Assembly (NCBI RefSeq): GCF_001544555.2
Contig: NZ_FCOK02000026.1
Coordinates: 1 to 64,000, forward strand
Direction: 5' to 3'
DNA: 64,000 nt
Origin: Caballeronia udeis
Lineage (GTDB): Bacteria; Pseudomonadota; Gammaproteobacteria; Burkholderiales; Burkholderiaceae
The notes under the pieces are model-generated. The model searched no databases, was not told the DNA's origin, and saw nothing but the letters and a program-made list of their open reading frames with translations. Shown piece after piece: positions 9,557 to 20,744 of the stretch (position 1 is the first letter of the stretch; each line of letters begins with the position of its first letter). The translations under genes and the position numbers were made by a program.

Positions 9557-11077
9557 ATGACGGCTGTTGGCTATCAATACTTACACCACAAGCTGAACGC
9601 GGGCGCACAAGCACCGCGACGGCCCGCGCTTGTGAAGCCCGTTACCCGTTTGACAGAGATCAACGGATGCCTGGCGGTGCCGCAGCATATTGCGCCGCGC
9701 GACGACGCCTACCTTGAGCATGTCCTGTTCGCGCTGAAACACGAAGGCACCAACCTTGGCATTCTCGCGCAAGCATTGCCGGCAATCAGCGGCGACATTC
9801 TGATCGCGGCACTAAAGCGGGCACCAAACGGTATTTTCATCCGAAAAGCGTGCTTTCTCTGGGAATCGTTCACCGGCGACCAGCTACCCGACGCTCCCGC
9901 GGTTGGCGGCGCAGCGGTCGGACTCTTCGACCCGAAGCGTTACATAACCGGCCCCTCGGTCCGCAATGCGCGTTGGCGCGTCGATTTCAACGGCCTCGGA
10001 TCTTTGCGCTATTGCGCAACGGTCGAGAGAACACCAGCGGTCGTCAGCCTGCTCGATTCCGACATTCTGGGCCGCGCCCAGGAATTCATGGCGTCACTGC
10101 CGGCTGAGATGATGGATCGGGCGATCAACTGGGCCTATCTTCACGAAACGCAGGATTCGTTCGCCATTGAGAAAGAGTCCCCCACCGAAGACAAGGCACG
10201 CCGCTTCGTGGCACTTTTGCGGCAGGCACATGAGGGTCATCCGTTGAACGAGGACTATCTGGTCGAGTTGCAGAACATCTGCGTTACCAATCCGCTCGAC
10301 CAGGCCGCGGGATACCGGAGCCAGCAAAATCATCTGCAAAACGGCCTTCGAGGTGCGGCAGGGGTGACGTATGTCCCCCCTCCTCCCGACATGCTGCCTG
10401 AGTTGATGGACGCATGGCTGGCGTTTGCGAACGCCGCCCCGACCCAGATTGACCCAATCGTTGCGGCAAGCATTTCTTCGTTTGGCTTCGTGTTTCTTCA
10501 CCCTTTCATGGATGGCAACGGCAGGCTTTCACGCTTTCTCATCCATCAGGCGCTGTGTTCTTCCGGGAAGCTTCAACACGGACTGTTGCTCCCCGTGTCA
10601 ATCGCGATGAAGCGCCATGAACTGCAGTACCTGGAAGCACTCCAGGATTTTTCGAAGCCGCTGCGCGAGCATTGGCGGGTCCTCTGGATCGACGACGCAA
10701 ACTTTGAGTTCGAGTTTCTTGGCAGTCCGTCGATGTACAGGTACTGGGACGCCACGCCAGCGGTTGAATTCGTCCTGCGAATGGCGGACGAGGCCCTTGA
10801 AGTCGAATTGCGGCGCGAGACGCAGTTTCTTCGCCATTACGACACGGTGCTTCGCGCCGTGAATGAACGCTTCGACGTGCGCGGCAGTACGCTCTCGACG
10901 CTTGTGATGATGTGTCTGGATAACGGCGGTGTAGTCTCGAAAAACCGCCGCAAACAATTCGCCGGGATGGTGCCTGAGGCTGTGTTCGAGGCGATCGAGA
11001 GGGCAACGAAAGCGGTGCTTGATGCCGAGTCCGAAGACACCCGGGGATTAGGAACTCCTCCTCTTGAATCATTGTGA
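9557..11077 (+). CDS. Fic-domain (Fido) protein, putative AMP transferase
   Basis: A 506-residue protein with the Fic active-site loop HPFMDGNGRLSR (from residue 315), in which the His is catalytic and the GNGR segment binds nucleotide phosphates. Upstream, S201-x3-E205-K resembles the inhibitory-helix motif (S/T)xxxE(G/N), though the last position is K. Fic enzymes usually move AMP from ATP onto a Ser/Thr/Tyr of a target protein; the target is unknown. The start at ATG 9557 is preceded by GGAG with 5-bp spacing. A TTG at 9500 lies inside the repeat array and was rejected. The gene stands alone, with no antitoxin-sized partner, behind the phased repeats, and ends before a bidirectional terminator. 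Confidence 0.85.
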   Translation: MTAVGYQYLHHKLNAGAQAPRRPALVKPVTRLTEINGCLAVPQHIAPRDDAYLEHVLFALKHEGTNLGILAQALPAISGDILIAALKRAPNGIFIRKACFLWESFTGDQLPDAPAVGGAAVGLFDPKRYITGPSVRNARWRVDFNGLGSLRYCATVERTPAVVSLLDSDILGRAQEFMASLPAEMMDRAINWAYLHETQDSFAIEKESPTEDKARRFVALLRQAHEGHPLNEDYLVELQNICVTNPLDQAAGYRSQQNHLQNGLRGAAGVTYVPPPPDMLPELMDAWLAFANAAPTQIDPIVAASISSFGFVFLHPFMDGNGRLSRFLIHQALCSSGKLQHGLLLPVSIAMKRHELQYLEALQDFSKPLREHWRVLWIDDANFEFEFLGSPSMYRYWDATPAVEFVLRMADEALEVELRRETQFLRHYDTVLRAVNERFDVRGSTLSTLVMMCLDNGGVVSKNRRKQFAGMVPEAVFEAIERATKAVLDAESEDTRGLGTPPLESL

Positions 11078-11140
11078 AAGCGCCTCGTCCTCACCTGGAG
11101 GGCTTCGGTCTGGATCGTACCCATGCCATCACCCAAAAAC

Positions 11141-11178
11141 AAAAAGCCAGTCGCATTCAAAGATGTGACTGGCTTTTT
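11141..11178. terminator. Bidirectional terminator between fic and gyrB
   Basis: The inverted repeat AAAAAGCCAGTC ... GACTGGCTTTTT has a GC-rich core and A/T runs on both sides. It lies between the convergent fic and gyrB genes and can serve both strands. Confidence 0.85.
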
Positions 11179-11228
11179 CCAAGCAAGCTGTTGATCGTGC
11201 TGCCGACTATCTCAAGATAGTCACAATC

Positions 11229-13700
<2,472 letters not shown>

Positions 13701-13721
13701 GGGTTTTTTTCCGGTTCTGCG

Positions 13722-13765
13722 TCACTACTGGGTCGCTACTGGGTCACTACGGGGTTGCTGCGCGG
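13722..13765. repeat. 11-bp tandem repeats in the dnaN-gyrB spacer
   Basis: Units TCACTACTGGG, TCGCTACTGGG, TCACTACGGGG and a degenerate TTGCTGCGCGG lie head to tail, ending about 22 bp upstream of the gyrB start. The period matches about one helical turn. The function is unknown; a regulator-binding or leader element for gyrB is possible. Confidence 0.6.
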
Positions 13766-13783
13766 GACTTTTCGAAACACCTT

Positions 13784-13814
13784 AAAAATGCCAAAGGGGC
13801 AATGCGCCCCTTGG
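13784..13814 (-). terminator. Rho-independent terminator of dnaN
   Basis: Read on the minus strand, CCAAGGGGCGC - ATT - GCCCCTTTGG is followed by CATTTTT. It lies directly downstream of the dnaN stop, so gyrB probably has its own promoter in the remaining spacer. Confidence 0.75.
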
Positions 13815-13836
13815 AATGTTTTTAGTTTTGGCCGCG

Positions 13837-14940
13837 TCAGATGCGCATTGGCATCACCACATATTTGAATTCGTCGTTCTCGGGAATCGTGATCAAGGCG
13901 CTTGAGCTAGCGTCGCCGAGGCTCACTTGCAGCATGTCGATCTTCAGGTTCGCGAGCACGTCGAGCAGATACGTGACGTTGAAACCAATGTCCACGCTGT
14001 CGCCCTGATAGGCGATTTCCAGTTCTTCCTGTGCTTCTTCCTGGTCGGCGTTGGTCGACATGATCTTCAACTGGCCCGGCTCGATCAGGCAACGCACGCC
14101 CTTGAACTTGTCCGACGTCAGGATGGCGGCACGCTGCAGCGAACGCTGCAATTCTTCGCGGCCGATCAGGAACGTGTTCTTGTGCGACTTCGGAATCACG
14201 CGCTGGAAGTCGGGGAACTTGCCTTCCACCAGCTTCGAGACGAGTTCGACCTGACCGAACGTGAACTTGACCTGGCTCGCCGCAATGTCGATCACCAGCG
14301 AGTCGTCAATATCTTCAAGCAAGCGCTGCAATTCAAGGATGGTCTTGCGCGGGATGATCACTTCCTGGCGCGCGAACGATCCCTCGATTTTCATCGACGA
14401 GAACGCGAGCCGGTGGCCGTCCGTTGCGACTGCCATCAACTGGTCGCCGTCGACAACCAGCAGCATGCCGTTCAGGTAGTAGCGGATGTCCTGCTGCGCC
14501 ATCGCGAAGTGGACCATGCCGAGCAATTGCCGGAAGGTCTTTTGCGGAACCGAGAGGCTCGCGCCGAACTCTGTAGCCTGGTTGACGGTCGGGAACTCAT
14601 CGGCAGCAAGCGTCTGGAGCGCGAAGCGGCTTTTGCCGGAGCGCACGGTCAGCTTCTTGTCGGTGAGATCGAGCGACACTTCACCCGGCGGCATGGCGCG
14701 CAGGATGTCGAGCAGCTTGCGCGCGGCGACGGTGGTGGCGACCTGATCGCTGCCGGTGCCGAAGTCGGCACGCGTGGTGATCTGAAGTTCGAGATCGGTC
14801 GAGAGGAACGACACGTCGGCGCCAGTCTTGGTGATCAGCAAATTGGCGAGAATCGGCAAAGTATGACGGCGTTCGACGATTCCGCTCACGGTTTGCAGCG
14901 GCCTTAGGAGATTATCTCGTTCGGTCTTGACCAGTTGCAT
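13837..14940 (-). CDS. dnaN: DNA polymerase III sliding clamp (beta subunit)
   Basis: A 367-residue clamp starting MQLVKTERDNLLRPLQ, with the three-domain clamp fold signature regions (IVERRHTLPILANLL, the DGHRLAFS segment, and the C-terminal YVVMPMRI hallmark end). The dimeric ring tethers DNA polymerase III to DNA and binds partners through its C-terminal pocket. The open frame extends 43 codons upstream, but those residues are Arg/Gly-rich and the ATG at 14940 has AAGGAA just upstream, so that start is chosen. It lies in the order dnaA-dnaN-gyrB on the minus strand, 481 bp from dnaA. Confidence 0.97.
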   Translation of the reverse strand: MQLVKTERDNLLRPLQTVSGIVERRHTLPILANLLITKTGADVSFLSTDLELQITTRADFGTGSDQVATTVAARKLLDILRAMPPGEVSLDLTDKKLTVRSGKSRFALQTLAADEFPTVNQATEFGASLSVPQKTFRQLLGMVHFAMAQQDIRYYLNGMLLVVDGDQLMAVATDGHRLAFSSMKIEGSFARQEVIIPRKTILELQRLLEDIDDSLVIDIAASQVKFTFGQVELVSKLVEGKFPDFQRVIPKSHKNTFLIGREELQRSLQRAAILTSDKFKGVRCLIEPGQLKIMSTNADQEEAQEELEIAYQGDSVDIGFNVTYLLDVLANLKIDMLQVSLGDASSSALITIPENDEFKYVVMPMRI

Positions 14941-15421
14941 AGAGTTCCTTCGTTGATGTGACGGCCGTCCGCCGCGTTTGCCACCGCTTCTGCCACCGCT
15001 TTTTGAGAAGCGTTTGCCACCGCATTGATGACCTTCGGACGGTCTCGTGTCACGCGCTCGCGGCGACAAGCCGATCGCACGTGCCAGGCTTACGCCAAAA
15101 CGCCGCCCAAGGCCGCTGGACGGTCAAACCCGTATTGTGCCTCAAAACCTGACCGCCCCCTGAAAATGGGGGCAATTTCGTCAATAAACAGGCCCGCTTT
15201 TCGGCGCTTTTTGTGGCGCTTTTCAGCGCAAGCAACAAATGGCCGCGCGCACGTTCATCGCCTGCCGCTTGAAGCGTTTTCGCCGCTCGCACGACGACAC
15301 TTTGACCTGGCGCTGTTTTTTGCATCAATCACTGCCGGCGGCGAGGTTTTGCGGCCGTTTTTCCACACTTTCAGCGTCTTCGCACGACACGGAATTCGCG
15401 CCGCGCCGGCTGGCAAAACGC
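14941..15421. other. dnaA-dnaN intergenic region
   Basis: 481 bp without a gene. It holds a GCCCCC-tgaaaat-GGGGGC hairpin (15155-15173) and one imperfect DnaA box, TTTTCCACA (15359-15367). I see no cluster of boxes or AT-rich tract that would make this an origin. Confidence 0.5.
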
Positions 15422-17014
15422 TCAGCCTTTCAGCGTTTGCTCGAGCACGTGCAGTTCGTGATTCAACTGGGCGTCCGTGCCCCGCTCCGCCGAGATTTTC
15501 CGCACAGCGTGCAGCACCGTGGTGTGGTCACGCCCGCCAAACAGTTCGCCGATCTCCGGCAGACTCTTCTGCGTGAGCTCTTTCGCGAGGTACATGGCGA
15601 TCTGACGCGGCCGCGCGATGTTCGCCGGCCGCTTCTTGGAATACATGTCCGCGACCTTGATGTTGTAGAAGTCCGCCGCAGTCTTCTGGATGTTTTCCAC
15701 CGATATCTGCCGGTTCTGCACCGTCAGCAGGTCCTTCAGCGCTTCCTTGGTCAACTCGATCGAAATCTCGCGCCCATGGAACCGGGAGAAAGCCAGGATC
15801 TTGCGCAGCGCGCCTTCCAGTTCACGCACGTTCGAGCGCAAATGCTTGGCGACAAAAAATGCCACATCCTCCGACAAACTCACGCCTTCCGACTGCGCCT
15901 TGCGCATCAGGATCGCCACGCGCATTTCAAGCTCGGGCGGCTCGATCGCGACCGTCAGGCCGGAGTCGAAGCGCGAAATCAGCCGGTCGTCAATACCCGA
16001 AATCTCCTTCGGATACGTATCGCTCGTGATGATCACCTGCGCCTTGTTCGCCACCAGCGCCTCGAACGCGTAGAAAAACTCTTCCTGCGTCCGCGATTTA
16101 CCCGAGAAGAACTGGATATCGTCGATCAGCAGCAGGTCGAGCGAATGGTAATAACGCTTGAAGTCGTCGAAAGCCTTGCGCTGGTAGGCCTTCACCACGT
16201 CCGACACGTATTGCTCCGCATGGATGTAGCGAATGCGGGCGCCAGCCTTGTCCTGCAGCAACTGATTACCGATTGCGTGAATCAGGTGGGTCTTGCCCAG
16301 GCCCACGCCGCCGTACAGGAACAGCGGGTTGTACGAGATGCCGGGGTTATCGGCGACCTGGATCGCGGCTGCGCGGGCGAGCTGATTCGCCTTGCCGGTC
16401 ACGAAGTTGTCGAAAGTGAGAACGGGGTTGAGCTTCGAACGCTCGTAGGCGGAATCGCTCTCCCCGTTCGACGACGCCGTACCGCCCGGCCGCCAGGTCC
16501 GGCGCGCGACGGCGGCTTCGTTGGCGTCGAGGCTCGGCAGGTCGAGATCGCCGTTATCGGCCTGGTCGTTATGTTGCAGGGATTGCGCGTGCTGCGCGGC
16601 TTCCGCCGCGAGCGCATTGATATGGGCGCTCGCGTTCGCGTGGCCCCCATTGTTTCTTTCAGCAGGTTCGGCCGCCGCGCGCTGCATGGACGGGGAAACG
16701 GGTGCGGCGGCAGGCGCGGATGCAGCGGACGATGCAGGCGCGCCGCCCATCGCCTTGCGGGCCGTGGCTTTGGGGTCCAGAACAAACTGGATATCGACGG
16801 GCGCGTGCCAGAAATCCCGGGCCAGATCGGCGATACGGCCGGAAAACTGGCTTTTCACCCAGTCGAGCTTGAACCGGTTGGGCGCGGCGATGCGCAGCGT
16901 GCTCGCATCGGCATCGAAGTCGACCAGGGCCAGCGGTTTGATCCATGTGACGTACTGCTGCGGCGTAAGTTCGCGCTCCAGCAATGCGGAACAGTGTTGC
17001 CAAAAATCGTTCAT
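15422..17014 (-). CDS. dnaA: Chromosomal replication initiator DnaA
   Basis: A 530-residue DnaA. Domain I (about 1-85, starting MNDFWQHCSALLERELTPQQ) is followed by a long Ala/Pro/Gln-rich linker (about 90-190). The AAA+ core has Walker A GGVGLGKTHL (about 230-240) and Walker B LLLIDDIQFF. The C-terminal DNA-binding domain carries the signature GGRDHTTVLHA. It binds DnaA boxes (TTATCCACA) to open the origin. A perfect box 200 bp upstream (17214) suggests autoregulation. The best candidate origin in this window is not beside dnaA but about 38 kb away at 55.1 kb. Confidence 0.98.
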   Translation of the reverse strand: MNDFWQHCSALLERELTPQQYVTWIKPLALVDFDADASTLRIAAPNRFKLDWVKSQFSGRIADLARDFWHAPVDIQFVLDPKATARKAMGGAPASSAASAPAAAPVSPSMQRAAAEPAERNNGGHANASAHINALAAEAAQHAQSLQHNDQADNGDLDLPSLDANEAAVARRTWRPGGTASSNGESDSAYERSKLNPVLTFDNFVTGKANQLARAAAIQVADNPGISYNPLFLYGGVGLGKTHLIHAIGNQLLQDKAGARIRYIHAEQYVSDVVKAYQRKAFDDFKRYYHSLDLLLIDDIQFFSGKSRTQEEFFYAFEALVANKAQVIITSDTYPKEISGIDDRLISRFDSGLTVAIEPPELEMRVAILMRKAQSEGVSLSEDVAFFVAKHLRSNVRELEGALRKILAFSRFHGREISIELTKEALKDLLTVQNRQISVENIQKTAADFYNIKVADMYSKKRPANIARPRQIAMYLAKELTQKSLPEIGELFGGRDHTTVLHAVRKISAERGTDAQLNHELHVLEQTLKG

Positions 17015-17213
17015 CGAATGCAGTCGTTAGGGTTTACCGCGAGTCCTGCCGCCGCCCTCGCCGCCACGCGGCGACAAGGCCCGGTGCGCGCGGGCAAGCG
17101 TGCCCCGAAGCCTTGCTCACCCTGCTTTTGCGGGTGATGCAGCGGACCGGGACAACGTGCGGTTACGTCGGATTGAGCGGAGATTCTAACGCCAAATGCA
17201 ACCTCGGCGCGAG

Positions 17214-17222
17214 TTATCCACA
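17214..17222 (+). promoter_or_regulatory. Perfect DnaA box upstream of dnaA
   Basis: TTATCCACA lies in the 419-bp divergent spacer between dnaA (minus) and rpmH (plus), 200 bp from the dnaA start. It is the only perfect box in this spacer, fitting autoregulation better than an origin. Confidence 0.65.
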
Positions 17223-17295
17223 GGGACGGACCACGACGCGTATCAAATCGCCGGGCCTGTGGACTTCTTCGAAAACCGCTCGCCATGCCTCGTAA

Positions 17296-17328
17296 CCTAT
17301 TGACGGTCAATAGGAAAACGGTTTAAAT
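17296..17328 (+). promoter_or_regulatory. rpmH-rnpA promoter with a palindrome over the -35
   Basis: TTGACG (17300-17305), 17 bp, then TTAAAT (17323-17328) forms a good sigma-70 promoter about 100 bp before rpmH. The -35 sits inside a perfect inverted repeat CCTATTGAC-G-GTCAATAGG (17296-17314), the position expected of a repressor operator. Confidence 0.7.
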
Positions 17329-17433
17329 AGCGGGTTCCGCAAAACCCGAATTCCTGTACCACCGGCCGGTGTGTCGCCTTTTTGCGTCGCTTACGTCTGG
17401 CCGGCGGTCCGTTTTTACCCAAGTGAGACCAAC

Positions 17434-17568
17434 ATGAAACGCACTTACCAACCTTCCGTTACCCGCCGCAAGCGTACTCACGGCTTTCGCGTCCGTATGA
17501 AGACGGCCGGTGGCCGCAAGGTGATCAACGCACGTCGCGCCAAGGGCCGCAAGCGCCTGGCTGTTTAA
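17434..17568 (+). CDS. rpmH: 50S ribosomal protein L34
   Basis: A 44-residue, very basic protein, MKRTYQPSVTRRKRTHGF..., ending RAKGRKRLAV. This is the canonical L34 length and sequence, a component of the large ribosomal subunit. The open frame runs 21 codons further upstream, but the ATG at 17434 gives the conserved N-terminus. It is the first gene of the rpmH-rnpA-yidD-yidC group, diverging from dnaA, a classic bacterial arrangement. Confidence 0.98.
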   Translation: MKRTYQPSVTRRKRTHGFRVRMKTAGGRKVINARRAKGRKRLAV

Positions 17569-17660
17569 GGTCGCTTTTGACGGCGCGCCCCGGCACTCGC
17601 CCAGACGCGTGCGACGGCCAGGTGTGCAGCACGACAAGCTCCGGACAGGAAACCAGTCAG

Positions 17661-18104
17661 TTGCGAGCGAGTGCCGCGTTCCCCAAGGCCGCAAGGCTGC
17701 TGAAAACGGATGAATACTCATCCGTTTTTCGTTTGCGCCCCTGGCGCCGGTCGCCGCACTTTGTTCTGTACGGCAAGCCGACAGGCAACGAGGCGCGGCT
17801 GGGCTTGGTTATCGGCAAGAAGTTTGCGCCGCGCGCGGTGACACGCAACCTGATCAAGCGCTTGGCACGCGAGGCATTCCGGCTTCGGCGTGCGGAGCTT
17901 GGCGGCTGGGACATCCTGCTGCGGCTGCATGCGAAAATAGACCGCAAGGCCATGCCGAGCGCGAAATCGCCGCCGCTGCGTACGTTGTTTCGCGAAGAGA
18001 TCGACGGCCTGCTTGACCGTGCAGTGCGCGAAGCCGCGCGGCGCTTGGGCGAGCAGGGTTCATCGACTGTCGTCAACGACCCACCCGCGCCTGCGGGCTC
18101 ATGA
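17661..18104 (+). CDS. rnpA: Ribonuclease P protein component
   Basis: A basic protein of about 147 residues. It contains the RnpA signature RLGLVIGKKFAPRAVTRNLI followed by KRLAREAFR, the RNA-binding RNR-type helix that helps the RNase P RNA recognise the 5' leader of pre-tRNA. I choose the TTG at 17661 (MRASAAFPKAARLLKTDE) because that N-terminus resembles other Burkholderia RnpA proteins and AGGAAA lies 8 bp upstream; another TTG at 17577 would add 28 residues. Its stop overlaps the possible yidD start at 18101 by 4 bp. The tail is longer than in E. coli and ends in PPAPAGS. Confidence 0.9.
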   Translation: MRASAAFPKAARLLKTDEYSSVFRLRPWRRSPHFVLYGKPTGNEARLGLVIGKKFAPRAVTRNLIKRLAREAFRLRRAELGGWDILLRLHAKIDRKAMPSAKSPPLRTLFREEIDGLLDRAVREAARRLGEQGSSTVVNDPPAPAGS

Positions 18105-18553
18105 GCCGCTTCAGGCGCACACCGGCTTGGTCCGGCGTCGACCCGAGCGCGAATTCTATGCAGACGGCACGAATTGCAGAAACGGCGTTGATCGCCTTAT
18201 TACGCTTCTACAAGGTTGCGGTGAGCCCCATGCTCGGCAACCGGTGCCGCTTTTACCCATCGTGTTCTGACTACGCGCGCGAAGCAATCCAGTATCATGG
18301 CGCCGCGCGTGGCTCATTCCTCGCAGCAAAACGTCTGTGCCGCTGCCATCCGTTTTCGGCTGGCGGCATCGATCTGGTCCCCGTGCCTCCGTCCGCCGCC
18401 GGCTGCGTTCAGCAGGATGGCGCGCCAGCGGCCGACCCAGTCGACGACTCTGCCCCGAGCTCATCGAATTCGCCAGATCCATCTCCGGATCCGGCAAATT
18501 CAGTGAGTTCAAACCCCCACGGCGCCAATAACGCGCTTTTCGATCGACACTGA
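18101..18553 (+). CDS. yidD: Membrane protein insertion efficiency factor YidD
   Basis: The core RFYKVAVSPMLGNRCRFYPSCSDYA and the later CRCHPFSAGGIDLVP are the YidD family signature, including the conserved cysteines. The family is small, membrane-associated and thought to help YidC-dependent insertion of inner-membrane proteins. The ATG at 18101 overlaps the rnpA stop (ATGA), suggesting coupling; the ATG at 18158 (MQTARIAE) is closer to the usual family start, so the first 19 residues are uncertain. A Ser/Pro/Asp/Asn-rich tail of about 45 residues after the core is not part of the family domain. Confidence 0.88.
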   Translation: MSRFRRTPAWSGVDPSANSMQTARIAETALIALLRFYKVAVSPMLGNRCRFYPSCSDYAREAIQYHGAARGSFLAAKRLCRCHPFSAGGIDLVPVPPSAAGCVQQDGAPAADPVDDSAPSSSNSPDPSPDPANSVSSNPHGANNALFDRH

Positions 18554-18561
18554 GACAACGC

Positions 18562-20238
18562 ATGGATATCAAACGTACCGTCCTATGGGTCATCTTTTTC
18601 ATGTCGGCTGTCATGCTGTTCGACAACTGGCAACGTGACCATGGGCGCCCGTCGATGTTCTTCCCGAGCGCCGTCCCGACCAAGACGGTCGGCAGCGCTG
18701 CACCGGGAACCACGACGCCGGGCACGCAAGCCTCCGATTTGCCGGCCACGCCAGGCGTACCCGGCGCTCCGGTCGCGCCTGGTTCGAACGCACCCGCGTC
18801 GAGCGCCGCAGACCAGCTCGTGAATTTCTCCACGGACGTCTACTCCGGCCAGATCGATACTCGCGGCGGCACGCTGTCGAAGCTGTCGCTCGTGAAGGAA
18901 GGTGACGGCAAGCAGCCGGATCTGTACATCACCCTCTTCGACCACACCGCGACGCACACGTATCTCGCGCGCACGGGCCTGCTCGGCGGTGATTTCCCGA
19001 ACCACAACGACGTCTTCACGCTCGTCCCGGGCAGCCAGACCACGATGGGTGACGGCAAGACGTTGTCGATCTCGTTCGAGTCGCCGGTGAAGGGTGGCGT
19101 GAAGGTCATCAAGACCTACTCGTTCACGCGCGGCAGCTATGTGATCGGTGTGGACACGAAGGTGCAGAACGTCGGCACTGCCCCGGTTACGCCGCGCCTG
19201 TACATGGAACTGGTGCGCGACGACTCGCCGGTGGAAACGCCGCGCTTCTCGCATACGTTCATCGGGCCGGCTGTCTATACCGAGCAGCATCATTTCCAGA
19301 AGATGACGTTCAGCGATATCGCCAAGGGCAAGGAAGATTTCGCGACTTCTGCGGATAACGGCTGGATTGCGATGGTGCAGCATTACTTTGCGTCGGCGTG
19401 GATTCCGCAGCAGGGCGTGAAGCGCGATATCTACGTGCAGAAGATCGATCCCACGCTGTATCGCGTAGGCGTGCAGCAGCCGTTGCAGACCATCGCACCG
19501 GGGCAGACCGTAGACGTCCAGGCACGGCTTTTTGCCGGTCCGGAAGAAGAGCGGATGCTGGAAGGCGTCGCGCCAGGCCTCGAGCTCGTGAAGGACTACG
19601 GCATGGTGACGATTATCGCCAAGCCGCTGTTCTGGCTGCTCGAGAAGATCCATAGCTATGTGGGCAACTGGGGCTGGTCGATCATCCTGCTCACGCTGTT
19701 GATCAAGGCCGTGTTCTTCCCGTTGTCGGCGGCAAGCTATAAGTCGATGGCGCGCATGAAGGCCATTACGCCGCGCATGACGCAACTGCGTGAACGGTAT
19801 AAGGGCGATCCGCAGAAGATGAATTCGGAGCTGATGGCGCTCTATAAAACCGAGAAGGTGAATCCGTTCGGCGGCTGTCTGCCGGTCGTCGTCCAGATTC
19901 CGGTGTTTATCTCGCTGTATTGGGTGTTGCTGTCGTCGGTGGAAATGCGCGGTGCGCCGTGGGTCTTGTGGATTCACGATTTGTCGCAGGCCGATCCGTT
20001 CTACATCCTGCCGGTGCTGATGGCCGTGTCCATGTTCCTGCAAACGCGGTTGAATCCCACGCCGCCGGACCCGGTTCAGGCGAAGATGATGATGTTCATG
20101 CCGCTGGCGTTCTCGGTCATGTTCTTCTTCTTCCCGTCGGGACTGGTGCTGTATTACGTCGTGAACAACGTGCTTTCCATCGCGCAGCAGTATTACATCA
20201 CGCGCATGATGGGGCAGAAGAAGGTCGCCAAGGCTTAA
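18562..20238 (+). CDS. yidC: Membrane protein insertase YidC
   Basis: A 558-residue gram-negative type YidC. An N-terminal transmembrane anchor (about 6-24) is followed by a Pro/Ala/Gly-rich linker and the large periplasmic beta-domain (about 85-350). The conserved C-terminal membrane domain (about 360-550) includes 'KAVFFPLSAASYKSMARMK', with the conserved hydrophilic-groove region, and ends in a basic tail (MGQKKVAKA). It inserts inner-membrane proteins alone or with SecYEG. It is 8 bp downstream of yidD in the same operon and is followed at once by a strong terminator. Confidence 0.97.
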   Translation: MDIKRTVLWVIFFMSAVMLFDNWQRDHGRPSMFFPSAVPTKTVGSAAPGTTTPGTQASDLPATPGVPGAPVAPGSNAPASSAADQLVNFSTDVYSGQIDTRGGTLSKLSLVKEGDGKQPDLYITLFDHTATHTYLARTGLLGGDFPNHNDVFTLVPGSQTTMGDGKTLSISFESPVKGGVKVIKTYSFTRGSYVIGVDTKVQNVGTAPVTPRLYMELVRDDSPVETPRFSHTFIGPAVYTEQHHFQKMTFSDIAKGKEDFATSADNGWIAMVQHYFASAWIPQQGVKRDIYVQKIDPTLYRVGVQQPLQTIAPGQTVDVQARLFAGPEEERMLEGVAPGLELVKDYGMVTIIAKPLFWLLEKIHSYVGNWGWSIILLTLLIKAVFFPLSAASYKSMARMKAITPRMTQLRERYKGDPQKMNSELMALYKTEKVNPFGGCLPVVVQIPVFISLYWVLLSSVEMRGAPWVLWIHDLSQADPFYILPVLMAVSMFLQTRLNPTPPDPVQAKMMMFMPLAFSVMFFFFPSGLVLYYVVNNVLSIAQQYYITRMMGQKKVAKA

Positions 20239-20261
20239 GCCTTTGATCTTCGGTTGGATTG

Positions 20262-20287
20262 AAAACGCCCGGCTTGCCGGGCGTTTT
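20262..20287 (+). terminator. Terminator of the rpmH-yidC operon
   Basis: AAAACGCCCGGC-TT-GCCGGGCGTTTTT: a 10-bp GC-rich stem with a T run, 23 bp after the yidC stop. Confidence 0.9.
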
Positions 20288-20324
20288 TGTTTCTGCTTCC
20301 GCGAATCTCGTTTGTATAAGCGTC

Positions 20325-20744
20325 TTAGCGCTTCCCACCCGTCCCATAAAATTGGTCGATGAGTTCTTCAAGCAAATACCGGTGATGCGACGAAAGCGCC
20401 TCGATCTTCGAAGCCAGTTCGAGCGTCTCTTCGGAAGCCGGATACTTCTCGTCGTGCGTGATCGGCTTCGGTACGTTTTGCGGATTCCCGCTTGGCGGTG
20501 GTCCGTAATGAAGCCAGTGCTGTTCGACCTTGAACCACTCGGCGAGCGTCGCCAGTTTGTCGGCAGTGGGAATTGAACGCGCGGTCAGCCACTTATGCGT
20601 GGTTTGCGGCGAAACGGGTTCGCCGTGATAACGCAAATTGAAATGCAAAGCGAGATCGGTTGCGCCACGCATTTTCTCGGGCGCGCGTGTCATCGAAAAT
20701 TTGAGCCGATCCGAAAAATCGGTTTTCTCTTTGGGTGTTGGCAT
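20325..20744 (-). CDS. XRE-like helix-turn-helix transcriptional regulator
   Basis: A 139-residue protein. An N-terminal HTH of cro/CI type can be read at about 10-75 (DRLKFSMTRAPEKMRGATDL, then PQTTHKWLTARSIPTADKLATLAEWF, where 'TTHKWL' is the recognition-helix region). A C-terminal helix (EETLELASKIEALSSHHRYLLEELI) probably mediates dimerisation. The start is taken at MPTPKEKTDF (20744); an ATG at 20765 is also in frame. It lies between yidC and mnmE on the opposite strand to both. The regulon is unknown. Confidence 0.75.
   Translation of the reverse strand: MPTPKEKTDFSDRLKFSMTRAPEKMRGATDLALHFNLRYHGEPVSPQTTHKWLTARSIPTADKLATLAEWFKVEQHWLHYGPPPSGNPQNVPKPITHDEKYPASEETLELASKIEALSSHHRYLLEELIDQFYGTGGKR

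Noticed and set aside
14941..17433. oriC beside dnaA/dnaN/rpmH
   Set aside because: Only one perfect DnaA box (17214) and no trio or AT-rich tract; the modules at 55.1 and 58.3 kb are far better.
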